A DNA stretch of 11,693 nt from Candidatus Heimdallarchaeota archaeon (GTDB lineage Archaea > Asgardarchaeota > Heimdallarchaeia > Heimdallarchaeales > Heimdallarchaeaceae): the NCBI GenBank assembly GCA_023135215.1, contig JAGLTP010000695.1:1-11693 (forward strand), written 5' to 3'. Position numbers and translations under genes: made by a program. Of the stretch, positions 7,007-11,693 are shown piece by piece (position 1 is the first letter of the stretch; the number at the start of each line of letters is the position of its first letter). The notes beneath the pieces were generated by a model, which was given only the letters and a program-made list of their open reading frames with translations, had not been told where the DNA came from and ran no database searches.

Positions 7007-7573
7007 TTAAAAAGTGTCAAGATCGTTTTCTGTTTTTACTATTTTCTTGTATATTTCACTTGTAAATGGTACTAATGCGATTATGACGTCTCTCTTGAAT
7101 ACTTCTTTTCTTTGTATCCTGTCTCCAGTGAATAATGCAGTCGCTCCACCTTTTCTTTTTGTATTGCTTTCTCCTGAAAGCATATCTATAACGTCCCCAA
7201 GTTCTTTTTCTTTATTCTCATCTATTTCTTGATAGATCTGTGCTGGTAAAGGCATTCTTCCTCCTCCTGCAATAGATTTTTTACCTTCCTTATTGCTGAC
7301 ACATACGAACCAAGTAAGAAAAGCTCCATGTTCGTCTTTTTCTAATCCTCCTTCAAGACTTACATAGTAATCAGCCTCTTCAAGTGTTTGAGCAATTTCT
7401 ATGCGTTTTACAGCTGATTCAAGTGTTTCTTTTGAAGTCATAGGTTGTTTGTAAACACCAGAATACTGATTCAAATCTAGTGAAATAAGTTCTAAACGCT
7501 TGAAATAGGAATAGAACGCTTCTTCAACCGCTTTAATTTTGGCTGGATTCTTTGAACAGACAAGAATTTTCAT
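7007..7573 (-). CDS. Inosine/xanthosine triphosphatase (DUF84/YjjX family)
   Basis: The 188-residue product fits the non-canonical purine NTP phosphatase family, which hydrolyses ITP and XTP to the diphosphates so that deaminated purines do not enter RNA or DNA. Family features: the N-terminal MKILVCSKNPAKIKA strand-loop-helix with Ser7-Lys-Asn9-Pro10, which contacts nucleotide in this fold; Ser72-Leu-Glu-Gly-Gly-Leu; a Gly-Gly-Gly-Arg turn at 103-106; and the block Gly142-Gly-Ala-Thr...Phe-Thr-Gly150 with downstream Arg and Ala-Leu-Val-Pro-Phe170. The frame stays open upstream to 7717, but the Met at 7573 begins exactly where family homology begins, and it has a TATA box about 31 nt upstream; the longer reading would overlap the divergent gene at 7648. 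The short Lys/Asp tail is ordinary. It sits beside purB by neighbourhood only, with no shared transcript. Confidence 0.9.
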   Translation of the reverse strand: MKILVCSKNPAKIKAVEEAFYSYFKRLELISLDLNQYSGVYKQPMTSKETLESAVKRIEIAQTLEEADYYVSLEGGLEKDEHGAFLTWFVCVSNKEGKKSIAGGGRMPLPAQIYQEIDENKEKELGDVIDMLSGESNTKRKGGATALFTGDRIQRKEVFKRDVIIALVPFTSEIYKKIVKTENDLDTF

Positions 7574-7596
7574 AATATCTATAATAATGCAAAAGA

Positions 7597-7615
7597 TTAT
7601 CTTTTTTAAGGATAA
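7597..7615. promoter_or_regulatory. Shared divergent promoter with inverted repeat
   Basis: TTATC (7597-7601) and GATAA (7611-7615) are perfect inverted copies flanking TTTTTTAAG. Read on the minus strand, CCTTAAAAAAG is a BRE/TATA-like box about 31 nt before the ATG at 7573, giving a leaderless mRNA. Read on the plus strand, CTTTTTTAAGG lies about 42 nt before the ATG at 7648, giving a leader of some 15-20 nt that contains a Shine-Dalgarno site. One short AT-rich element could thus serve both directions. Confidence 0.45.
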
Positions 7616-7633
7616 CTTCATTTCTATCTTTAG

Positions 7634-7640
7634 AAAGGTG
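7634..7640 (+). promoter_or_regulatory. Shine-Dalgarno site of the zinc-ribbon coiled-coil gene
   Basis: AAAGGTG, 7 nt before the ATG at 7648, complements the anti-Shine-Dalgarno end of archaeal 16S rRNA and fixes this start. The same heptamer precedes the next gene of the operon. Confidence 0.65.
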
Positions 7641-7647
7641 TACACAT

Positions 7648-8475
7648 ATGGTTGAATGTCATTACTGTAGAAACCCAGTGCAATCACATTGGAATTTTTG
7701 TCGAAAATGCGGGGCACGCTTACTCCATAAAGAAGAAACAGAAGAATTAGTTGTGAAAGATGAAGTTATTGAGGTAGCAAAAGAAGATCCTTCCTCTCCT
7801 ACAGGTATGATTTATGAACCTCTTGAAGTTGAAGAAGTAGAAGTAGACGAAGAAGAAGAAAAGAAAGAACTTACTGACGAAGAATTAGTTGAAAGAATTG
7901 CAGATGTAATAGTCAAACGAGAGGACTTCAACACTCTACTAAAGAAGAAAGCAGATTTAGATGATGAAATTAACAAAATGCTTGATAGAGTGAAAAATAA
8001 ATTAATACCTAGAAATGAAGCACTGCCAAAAATAAAAGAACTCAAAGAAGAAGTTGATGCAGTTACTGCAAGAGAAGCAGATTTTGAGAATTTTTCAGCT
8101 ATATTACCAATTGAAGAAATAATTGAAGATAGAGCTAATGAACGTAAAAAACTCAAAAAACTAAGTGGTTTGAAGGGAGATAAAGCAGTTAGTAGAGCTA
8201 CTTTTGATGAGATGGAAACAAAATATAAGAAAAATATAGAAAATCTGACAATTAAATTAAATGTTGAATTAGCTAAAATGAGAAAAACCTTCGATGCTCT
8301 AGAAAGAAAAATGAAATCATTTCAAAGAGATCTTGAAGTGCTTTATGTAAACTCACAAACTGGGGAAATTAGCGAGAAAGCATACGAGAAACATAAACAA
8401 GAGAAATCAGTAGAAATTGAGAAGATGAAGAAAGTTAGTAAAACTGTGGCAGATATTTTAGCTGAAGCAAGGTAG
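7648..8475 (+). CDS. Zinc-ribbon protein with acidic linker and long coiled coil, function unknown
   Basis: The 275-residue product opens with a zinc ribbon: Cys4-X2-Cys7-X10-Cys18-X2-Cys21, followed by Gly-Ala-Arg, as in the small 'zinc-ribbon' domains common in archaea. A Glu/Val-rich disordered linker follows (about 28-78). The rest (about 78-275) is nearly all charged helix with coiled-coil character. Within it, short hairpin-like motifs recur: Val181-Ser-Arg-X2-Phe...Tyr193 and Ile241-Ser-Glu-X2-Tyr...Lys, with a weaker one at Ile120-Pro-Arg. The second resembles the 'G-x-I-S-x-x-x-Y/F' start of SHOCT-like helical hairpins, often oligomerisation modules. No enzyme domain or membrane segment is present. 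It is the first gene of a two-gene operon with the MBL-fold protein 19 bp downstream, so the two products may act together. I do not recognise a named family. Confidence 0.85.
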   Translation: MVECHYCRNPVQSHWNFCRKCGARLLHKEETEELVVKDEVIEVAKEDPSSPTGMIYEPLEVEEVEVDEEEEKKELTDEELVERIADVIVKREDFNTLLKKKADLDDEINKMLDRVKNKLIPRNEALPKIKELKEEVDAVTAREADFENFSAILPIEEIIEDRANERKKLKKLSGLKGDKAVSRATFDEMETKYKKNIENLTIKLNVELAKMRKTFDALERKMKSFQRDLEVLYVNSQTGEISEKAYEKHKQEKSVEIEKMKKVSKTVADILAEAR

Positions 8476-8481
8476 AAAAAC

Positions 8482-8488
8482 AAAGGTG
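8482..8488 (+). promoter_or_regulatory. Shine-Dalgarno site of the MBL-fold gene
   Basis: AAAGGTG in the 19-bp intergenic gap, 6 nt before the ATG at 8495. It repeats the site before the upstream gene (both are AAAGGTGTA), supporting a two-gene mRNA with similar translation of both genes. Confidence 0.65.
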
Positions 8489-8494
8489 TAAAAA

Positions 8495-9481
8495 ATGATT
8501 TCCGACCCAATCCAGAATGTTCATGAAAATATAACTATTGTAGAGGGACCATCAGGTGATGGAGGAGAAAGAAACCGTGGTTACCTTTTGGGCAAGGACA
8601 AATTTGCTATAATAAATACTGGAAGACGTGGTTCTCTTGAGAATACTTTCCAAGAAGCAGTGTTCAATAAGGGAAAAGATGTCAAAGATGTGAATTATAT
8701 CTTCCTTACTCACCCCTATCCTGATATAATGGGTGGTGTTTACAAACTAAAGAAAATCTTTCCAAAAGCTCAGGTGGCTATAAATGCAAAATGCAAAGAA
8801 GTTATGGACAATCCAAAAAATGAAGTTAAGAATAAACACTTTCATTTTACTAGAAAGGAAAGATTGTATTTTGCTGTTAAGAAGGACCCATTTGATGATC
8901 TAGATGATTTAAAACCCGATATTTACTTCAAGGATGGTGATAAATTCGATTTAGGAGATACTCGTCTAATGGTTATTAATTTCGATGGAAATAGCCATGG
9001 ACACAGCATGTTCTTCTCTACTTCAGAAAGAACAATGTTTACAGGTGATGCATTAAACCTTTATCCTGCTTTACCACACAGCTATTTAATTGATCGTTCA
9101 GGTTCTTATCAAGAATGGTTTAAGAATATCGAATTTCTTGAAAAAGCAAAAATCTCTATAATTTGCCCTGATCATGATCAATATCAACAAGAAAGACATG
9201 TGATACCTTATATCAACGATGTCAAAGAATCATTTACCCGTTTTGAAGGACAATTGGAAATGGCTATGATTGAACAGAAATATCTAACAATAAATGATTT
9301 AATAGAAAGAGTTCATAATGCTCAAGGAATTGTCTGGTATCATCCGTTTACAGTTTTAGCACCACAAGCTAATATGATAGCTCATTTAATCAAATTAATC
9401 AACGAAAACAAAGTTCAGAAAAACGAAAAAACCGATCCAGTAACTTATACATATATTGGACCAAAAGATGATCTTATGTGA
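8495..9481 (+). CDS. Metallo-beta-lactamase-fold protein, LACTB2-like, with degenerate metal site
   Basis: The 328-residue product has the MBL alpha-beta/beta-alpha layout plus a C-terminal winged-helix-like region (about 235-310, ending in HLIKLINENKV), as in LACTB2-type hydrolases and nucleases. The metal motifs, however, are altered. The HxHxDH block reads His73-Pro-Tyr75-Pro-Asp77-Ile78, so two histidines are replaced by Tyr and Ile. The GHTxGH block reads Gly-Asn166-Ser-His-Gly-His170 by eye alignment, which puts Asn at the third ligand position. Asp185 (Thr-Gly-Asp) and His227 (Pro-Asp-His) remain. About three of seven metal-binding positions are lost, so normal di-zinc catalysis is doubtful; a binding or regulatory role, or a different metal arrangement, is possible. 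An insert with Lys/Asp-rich sequence lies at about 105-145. The reading frame is intact and well preserved, so it is not a decayed gene. It is the second gene of an operon and converges with AlaX 10 bp downstream. Confidence 0.85.
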   Translation: MISDPIQNVHENITIVEGPSGDGGERNRGYLLGKDKFAIINTGRRGSLENTFQEAVFNKGKDVKDVNYIFLTHPYPDIMGGVYKLKKIFPKAQVAINAKCKEVMDNPKNEVKNKHFHFTRKERLYFAVKKDPFDDLDDLKPDIYFKDGDKFDLGDTRLMVINFDGNSHGHSMFFSTSERTMFTGDALNLYPALPHSYLIDRSGSYQEWFKNIEFLEKAKISIICPDHDQYQQERHVIPYINDVKESFTRFEGQLEMAMIEQKYLTINDLIERVHNAQGIVWYHPFTVLAPQANMIAHLIKLINENKVQKNEKTDPVTYTYIGPKDDLM

Positions 9482-9491
9482 GAAATTACAG

Positions 9492-10673
9492 TTAGAGAGA
9501 AGAAATAATATCTTCTACTAATTGCAATGGCTCTTTTACATTTTTTATAGATAATTGAGCAAATCCTTTATTCCCCCCGCCTTTAGTCCCAATTTTTTCG
9601 ATTAACGTTTTAGCTATTTCATTTGCTAGTAGTTTTTCATTTGTAGAAATCAAATAGAGTATCTCATTTCTCCCATGGACTGCAATAAAATTATTGGGTC
9701 CCAACTCCTTAGCTGCTGATTGAATAGGTAATCTATCAATCTCTGGTAGAGTAAAAGATGTAAAGGAATAATCATTGATTTTTTTGCTATAAGTTTGTAT
9801 ATTCTGGAATATTAACCGTAGCAGGTTAACATTATTATCCTGAAGCATTTGATTTTCCTTTATTTTGTTTTCCACGATTTCCAATAATTTTTCTCCCTTT
9901 TTGGCTGTTATATCTTCTAATTTGAGCATTAATCCTCGTTGTTCATTAGCAAAGAGTAATCCTTTTTGATTCACTAGAAATTTCAATGTATGCTCTTTTC
10001 TGGATTCCAAGAAGACTCCCTTTATCTCTGCTAAATTCTTTACATGAACTCCTCCGCAGCAAACTAAATCAAATCCCTCCTCCCCAAGTTTTATTAATCT
10101 AACAAATTCCTCTTCAGATTTTTTTCCTCTTGTTCTACTCAAGTATTCTTCGCTGTATTCTTCTTGGTTTACTATGATTGATTTTACTTCTGCACCTTGT
10201 TCAATGATTCTGTTAGCTTCATTTACAACATCTAATATTTCGTTGTCTGATAGATTCTTAGATAATTCAATTTCAATTCTAAACTCATCAAAGTTAGCTT
10301 TTTCAGTATCACAATTATTCATTTTGTGAAATAGATGGGAGAGGAGATGTTGAGCAGTGTGTGGTTTCATGTAAGAATAACGTTTTCTCCAGTCTAATCT
10401 TATAAGGACATCTTGATTTTCTTGAAATTCTATGATCTTCTTGATGTCTAATTTGTGCCAAATTCCTTTCTCATCTTTATATGTTTCAATAATAGGAAAC
10501 TCCTCTTCAAGGTAGACTATTAATCCTGTGTCTGAAAGTTGCCCTCCTCCGCCTGGATAAAATAATGTTTGATTGAATTGTAATTCATTTTTTCTCACTG
10601 CTGTTATCTTTGCGATAACTTCAGTTTGATATGAAGCACTCCAATATAATGGTATAATGAATTCCTTATTCAT
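9492..10673 (-). CDS. Alanyl-tRNA editing protein AlaX-L (free-standing editing domain with DHHA1)
   Basis: The 393-residue product is a trans-editing factor that hydrolyses Ser- or Gly-tRNA(Ala) made in error by alanyl-tRNA synthetase. The N-terminal beta-barrel carries FYPGGGGQ (38-45) followed by Asp-Thr-Gly. The catalytic zinc site is His105-X3-His109 (HTAQH) with Cys206-X3-His210 (CGGVH). A coiled-coil stretch (about 245-300) leads to a C-terminal DHHA1 domain with the Gly-Gly-Gly-Asn-Lys-Gly-Phe-Ala-Gln motif (365-373). This full set distinguishes the long AlaX form from the small and medium ones. The usual Cys-Gly-Gly-Thr-His is Cys-Gly-Gly-Val-His here. All four zinc ligands are present, so it should be active. 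The start at 10673 is supported by a TATA-like box about 26 nt upstream. Its 3' end meets the MBL gene tail to tail. Confidence 0.93.
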   Translation of the reverse strand: MNKEFIIPLYWSASYQTEVIAKITAVRKNELQFNQTLFYPGGGGQLSDTGLIVYLEEEFPIIETYKDEKGIWHKLDIKKIIEFQENQDVLIRLDWRKRYSYMKPHTAQHLLSHLFHKMNNCDTEKANFDEFRIEIELSKNLSDNEILDVVNEANRIIEQGAEVKSIIVNQEEYSEEYLSRTRGKKSEEEFVRLIKLGEEGFDLVCCGGVHVKNLAEIKGVFLESRKEHTLKFLVNQKGLLFANEQRGLMLKLEDITAKKGEKLLEIVENKIKENQMLQDNNVNLLRLIFQNIQTYSKKINDYSFTSFTLPEIDRLPIQSAAKELGPNNFIAVHGRNEILYLISTNEKLLANEIAKTLIEKIGTKGGGNKGFAQLSIKNVKEPLQLVEDIISSL

Positions 10674-10695
10674 TAACGGAAGAAAAATAGAGGAA

Positions 10696-10704
10696 ATAAA
10701 AAGA
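10696..10704 (-). promoter_or_regulatory. TATA-like box of AlaX
   Basis: On the minus strand TCTTTTTAT is centred about 26-28 nt upstream of the ATG at 10673, fitting a leaderless transcript. There is no Shine-Dalgarno sequence next to the start. Confidence 0.4.
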
Positions 10705-10723
10705 TTTGTGATTAATTACAGCT

Positions 10724-10739
10724 AAAAAAATAAAAAAAA
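10724..10739 (-). terminator. T-rich terminator after the zinc-ribbon membrane protein gene
   Basis: On the minus strand two T tracts (T8 and T7) separated by one A start about 11 nt after the stop codon at 10750-10752. This is a strong archaeal-type terminator and makes the downstream AlaX gene a separate unit. Confidence 0.55.
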
Positions 10740-10749
10740 GAAAGGTGTT

Positions 10750-11352
10750 CTATCTTAGTTTAGCTCCACAGTTAGTACAGAAACTATCTGTTCCAGGATT
10801 ACTTACACCACAATTTGCACAGACAATCGATCTGGACTGTTGAACAGGAGTCGGTTCCACTGGTGCTGTCACTACTTGTGTAGGTTGATATGGTGTTCCT
10901 GCACTTACAACAGGCTCTGCTTGTTTGTCCTTCCAAACAGCTTCTCCTATTGCTGAACCAATAGCTGCTGCTGCTACGAAAAGAGCACCTGCTATTGTTA
11001 ATGCAATCATAATTATAATTCCAAGAATAATTGAAATCACACCCAAGACAGGACCAATAACTGCTTCAAGTATATTATCAATTGTTCCCAGTATTGCTCC
11101 TCCACCTGTAATCATTATTATACCTATAATAAGACCTAAAACGATTGTTAAACCGCAAATGATTCCTGCAATCTTTACACCATCGTTTTTATAAGCAAAA
11201 AATCCTAGAATAAGTCCTCCTACTAGAAATCCTCCAGCTGTGATAGCAGTATTACCATACCCATTTACGTCTGTAAAATAAGTCGCAAGATATGCTACTG
11301 CAACTCCTGCAACTACACCTATCAGGTCAAATAAAACTCTGCTTCTTGCCAT
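10750..11352 (-). CDS. Membrane protein with C-terminal zinc ribbon, function unknown
   Basis: The 200-residue product has Gly/Ile/Ala-rich hydrophobic segments at about 7-26, 36-53, 58-82 and 93-135; the last is long enough for two passes, so four or five spans are predicted. A Pro/Val/Thr-rich linker (about 140-174) leads to a zinc ribbon, Cys178-X2-Cys181-X10-Cys192-X2-Cys195, ending in Gly-Ala-Lys-Leu-Arg at the C-terminus. The cysteine spacing equals that of the N-terminal ribbon encoded at 7648. The membrane part resembles the many small DUF-type 'zinc-ribbon plus hydrophobic' proteins of archaea, with no catalytic motif. The ribbon is probably cytoplasmic and may bind protein or nucleic acid. 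A clear TATA box lies about 26 nt upstream of the ATG at 11352. It is divergent from the acyl-CoA synthetase gene across 123 bp. Confidence 0.82.
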   Translation of the reverse strand: MARSRVLFDLIGVVAGVAVAYLATYFTDVNGYGNTAITAGGFLVGGLILGFFAYKNDGVKIAGIICGLTIVLGLIIGIIMITGGGAILGTIDNILEAVIGPVLGVISIILGIIIMIALTIAGALFVAAAAIGSAIGEAVWKDKQAEPVVSAGTPYQPTQVVTAPVEPTPVQQSRSIVCANCGVSNPGTDSFCTNCGAKLR

Positions 11353-11373
11353 GTTTATTCATTTGTAATTGTC

Positions 11374-11383
11374 TTATATATTT
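11374..11383 (-). promoter_or_regulatory. TATA box of the zinc-ribbon membrane protein gene
   Basis: On the minus strand AAATATATAA is a near-ideal archaeal TATA box, centred about 26 nt upstream of the ATG at 11352. The transcript is therefore expected to be leaderless, in line with the missing Shine-Dalgarno sequence. Confidence 0.65.
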
Positions 11384-11438
11384 GTTTGGAAACCAAAAAT
11401 GAAGGAGAGAGGAGTTCTGAGTAAGCACTATTCCAAAA

Positions 11439-11448
11439 ATTTTTAATC
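11439..11448 (+). promoter_or_regulatory. TATA box of the acyl-CoA synthetase gene
   Basis: ATTTTTAATC, preceded by CCAAAA (possible BRE), is centred about 32 nt before the ATG at 11476. The pattern resembles the box before the gene at 1332, again with no Shine-Dalgarno sequence. Confidence 0.55.
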
Positions 11449-11475
11449 AATCTTAATAACAAAGAACTGAATAGA

Positions 11476-11693
11476 ATGACTACTAAACTAGAGAAATTCT
11501 TTAATGCAAAATCATTCTGTGTAGTTGGAGCTTCAACAACACAGAATAAACCTGGAAACGTAGTTGCTTATAATTTTGTTCACAGTTTTCCAGGAGAAAC
11601 TTATCTAGTAAACCCAAAAGGAGGGGAATTATTTGGAACCAAATTGTACAAATCAGTTTTAGAGATTGAGGATGAAATAGAAGCTGCTTGTAT
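11476..11693 (+). CDS. ADP-forming acyl-CoA synthetase, CoA-binding domain (N-terminal part)
   Basis: Seventy-two codons are visible before the window ends. The product begins with a Rossmann-type CoA-binding domain: FCVVGAST at about 14-21, then Lys-Pro-Gly-Asn-Val-Val-Ala-Tyr-Asn-Phe, and Val-Asn-Pro-Lys-Gly-Gly-Glu-Leu-Phe-Gly at about 45-54, followed by the Tyr-Lys-Ser-Val-Leu-Glu-Ile segment. The VGAS...PG...N and VNPK blocks are typical of the alpha part of acetate-CoA ligase (ADP-forming), which makes ATP from acyl-CoA, ADP and phosphate in many archaea, and of the related succinyl-CoA synthetase alpha subunit and protein acetyltransferases. Whether the gene continues as an alpha subunit, an alpha-beta fusion or a short CoA-binding protein cannot be seen. 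The short N-terminus before the first strand agrees with the ATG at 11476. Confidence 0.85.
   Translation, partial: MTTKLEKFFNAKSFCVVGASTTQNKPGNVVAYNFVHSFPGETYLVNPKGGELFGTKLYKSVLEIEDEIEAAC

Noticed and set aside
7574..7717. N-terminal extension of the NTP phosphatase frame up to 7717
   Set aside because: It would overlap the divergent gene at 7648, would run through the promoter region, and adds 48 residues that do not fit the family. The Met at 7573 begins exactly at the conserved MKILVCSKNP block.
7812..8156. Ser/Phe-rich 114-residue open frame on the minus strand inside the zinc-ribbon gene
   Set aside because: It is the antisense of Glu/Lys-rich coding (GAA, AAA and GAT read as TTC, TTT and ATC), giving a meaningless Ser/Phe composition; it has no promoter or ribosome-binding site.
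10739..10748. AAAGGTG Shine-Dalgarno-like sequence on the plus strand
   Set aside because: No open frame starts after it on the plus strand; it lies at the 3' end of a minus-strand gene and is probably chance.
10925..11194. Ile/Pro-rich open frame on the plus strand opposite the zinc-ribbon membrane protein
   Set aside because: It is antisense to hydrophobic transmembrane codons, with low complexity and no start signals; the minus-strand frame has a zinc ribbon and a good TATA box.
11401..11414. GAAGGAGAGAGGAG purine tract on the plus strand
   Set aside because: It looks like a strong ribosome-binding site, but no start codon with a lasting open frame follows it, and the next gene starts 62 nt later behind its own TATA box.
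1..11693. Mobile element, CRISPR array, tRNA or defence island
   Set aside because: I saw no long direct or inverted repeats, transposase, integrase, spacer array, cloverleaf-like segment or known defence domain; gaps between genes are all under about 125 bp.

Overview
The window looks like a stretch of a low-GC archaeal genome. The evidence is: TATA-like boxes about 26-31 nt upstream of several start codons (leaderless-type promoters), T-run terminators, small CX2C...CX2C zinc-ribbon proteins, an AlaX-L alanyl-tRNA editing protein, a DUF84/YjjX-type purine NTP phosphatase, and the start of an ADP-forming acyl-CoA synthetase-type CoA-binding domain. The mixture would suit an Asgard (Heimdall-like) or similar lineage. 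That placement is inference from style; no lineage-diagnostic marker is present.

Layout, left to right: (1) 1-171(+), the 3' end of a thioredoxin-fold protein, probably an archaeal protein disulfide oxidoreductase. (2) 190-1212(-), an unrecognised multi-pass membrane protein with a coiled coil and a Glu-rich tail. (3) 1332-2660(+), an exported, C-terminally anchored metallophosphoesterase. (4) 2769-4061(+), adenylosuccinate lyase (purB). (5) 4083-6596(-), an 837-residue TPR-type repeat protein with no visible effector domain. (6) 6665-6913(-), a NifU C-terminal-domain iron-sulfur protein. (7) 7007-7573(-), a house-cleaning inosine/xanthosine triphosphatase. (8) 7648-8475(+) and 8495-9481(+), a tight two-gene operon of a zinc-ribbon/coiled-coil protein and a metallo-beta-lactamase-fold protein whose metal site looks largely destroyed. 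(9) 9492-10673(-), AlaX-L. (10) 10750-11352(-), a membrane protein with a C-terminal zinc ribbon. (11) 11476-end(+), the N-terminus of an ADP-forming acyl-CoA synthetase alpha-type CoA-binding domain.

Genes are densely packed; no gap exceeds about 125 bp, and I saw no rRNA, tRNA, CRISPR array, insertion sequence or phage signature. Most genes appear to be single transcription units with their own TATA box. Housekeeping roles (purine synthesis, NTP pool sanitation, Fe-S delivery, tRNA proofreading, acyl-CoA energy metabolism) are mixed with four poorly characterised proteins. The most unusual item is the operon at 7648-9481, where a putative MBL pseudoenzyme is co-expressed with a zinc-ribbon coiled-coil protein; it diverges from the NTP phosphatase gene across a compact, partly palindromic promoter region.
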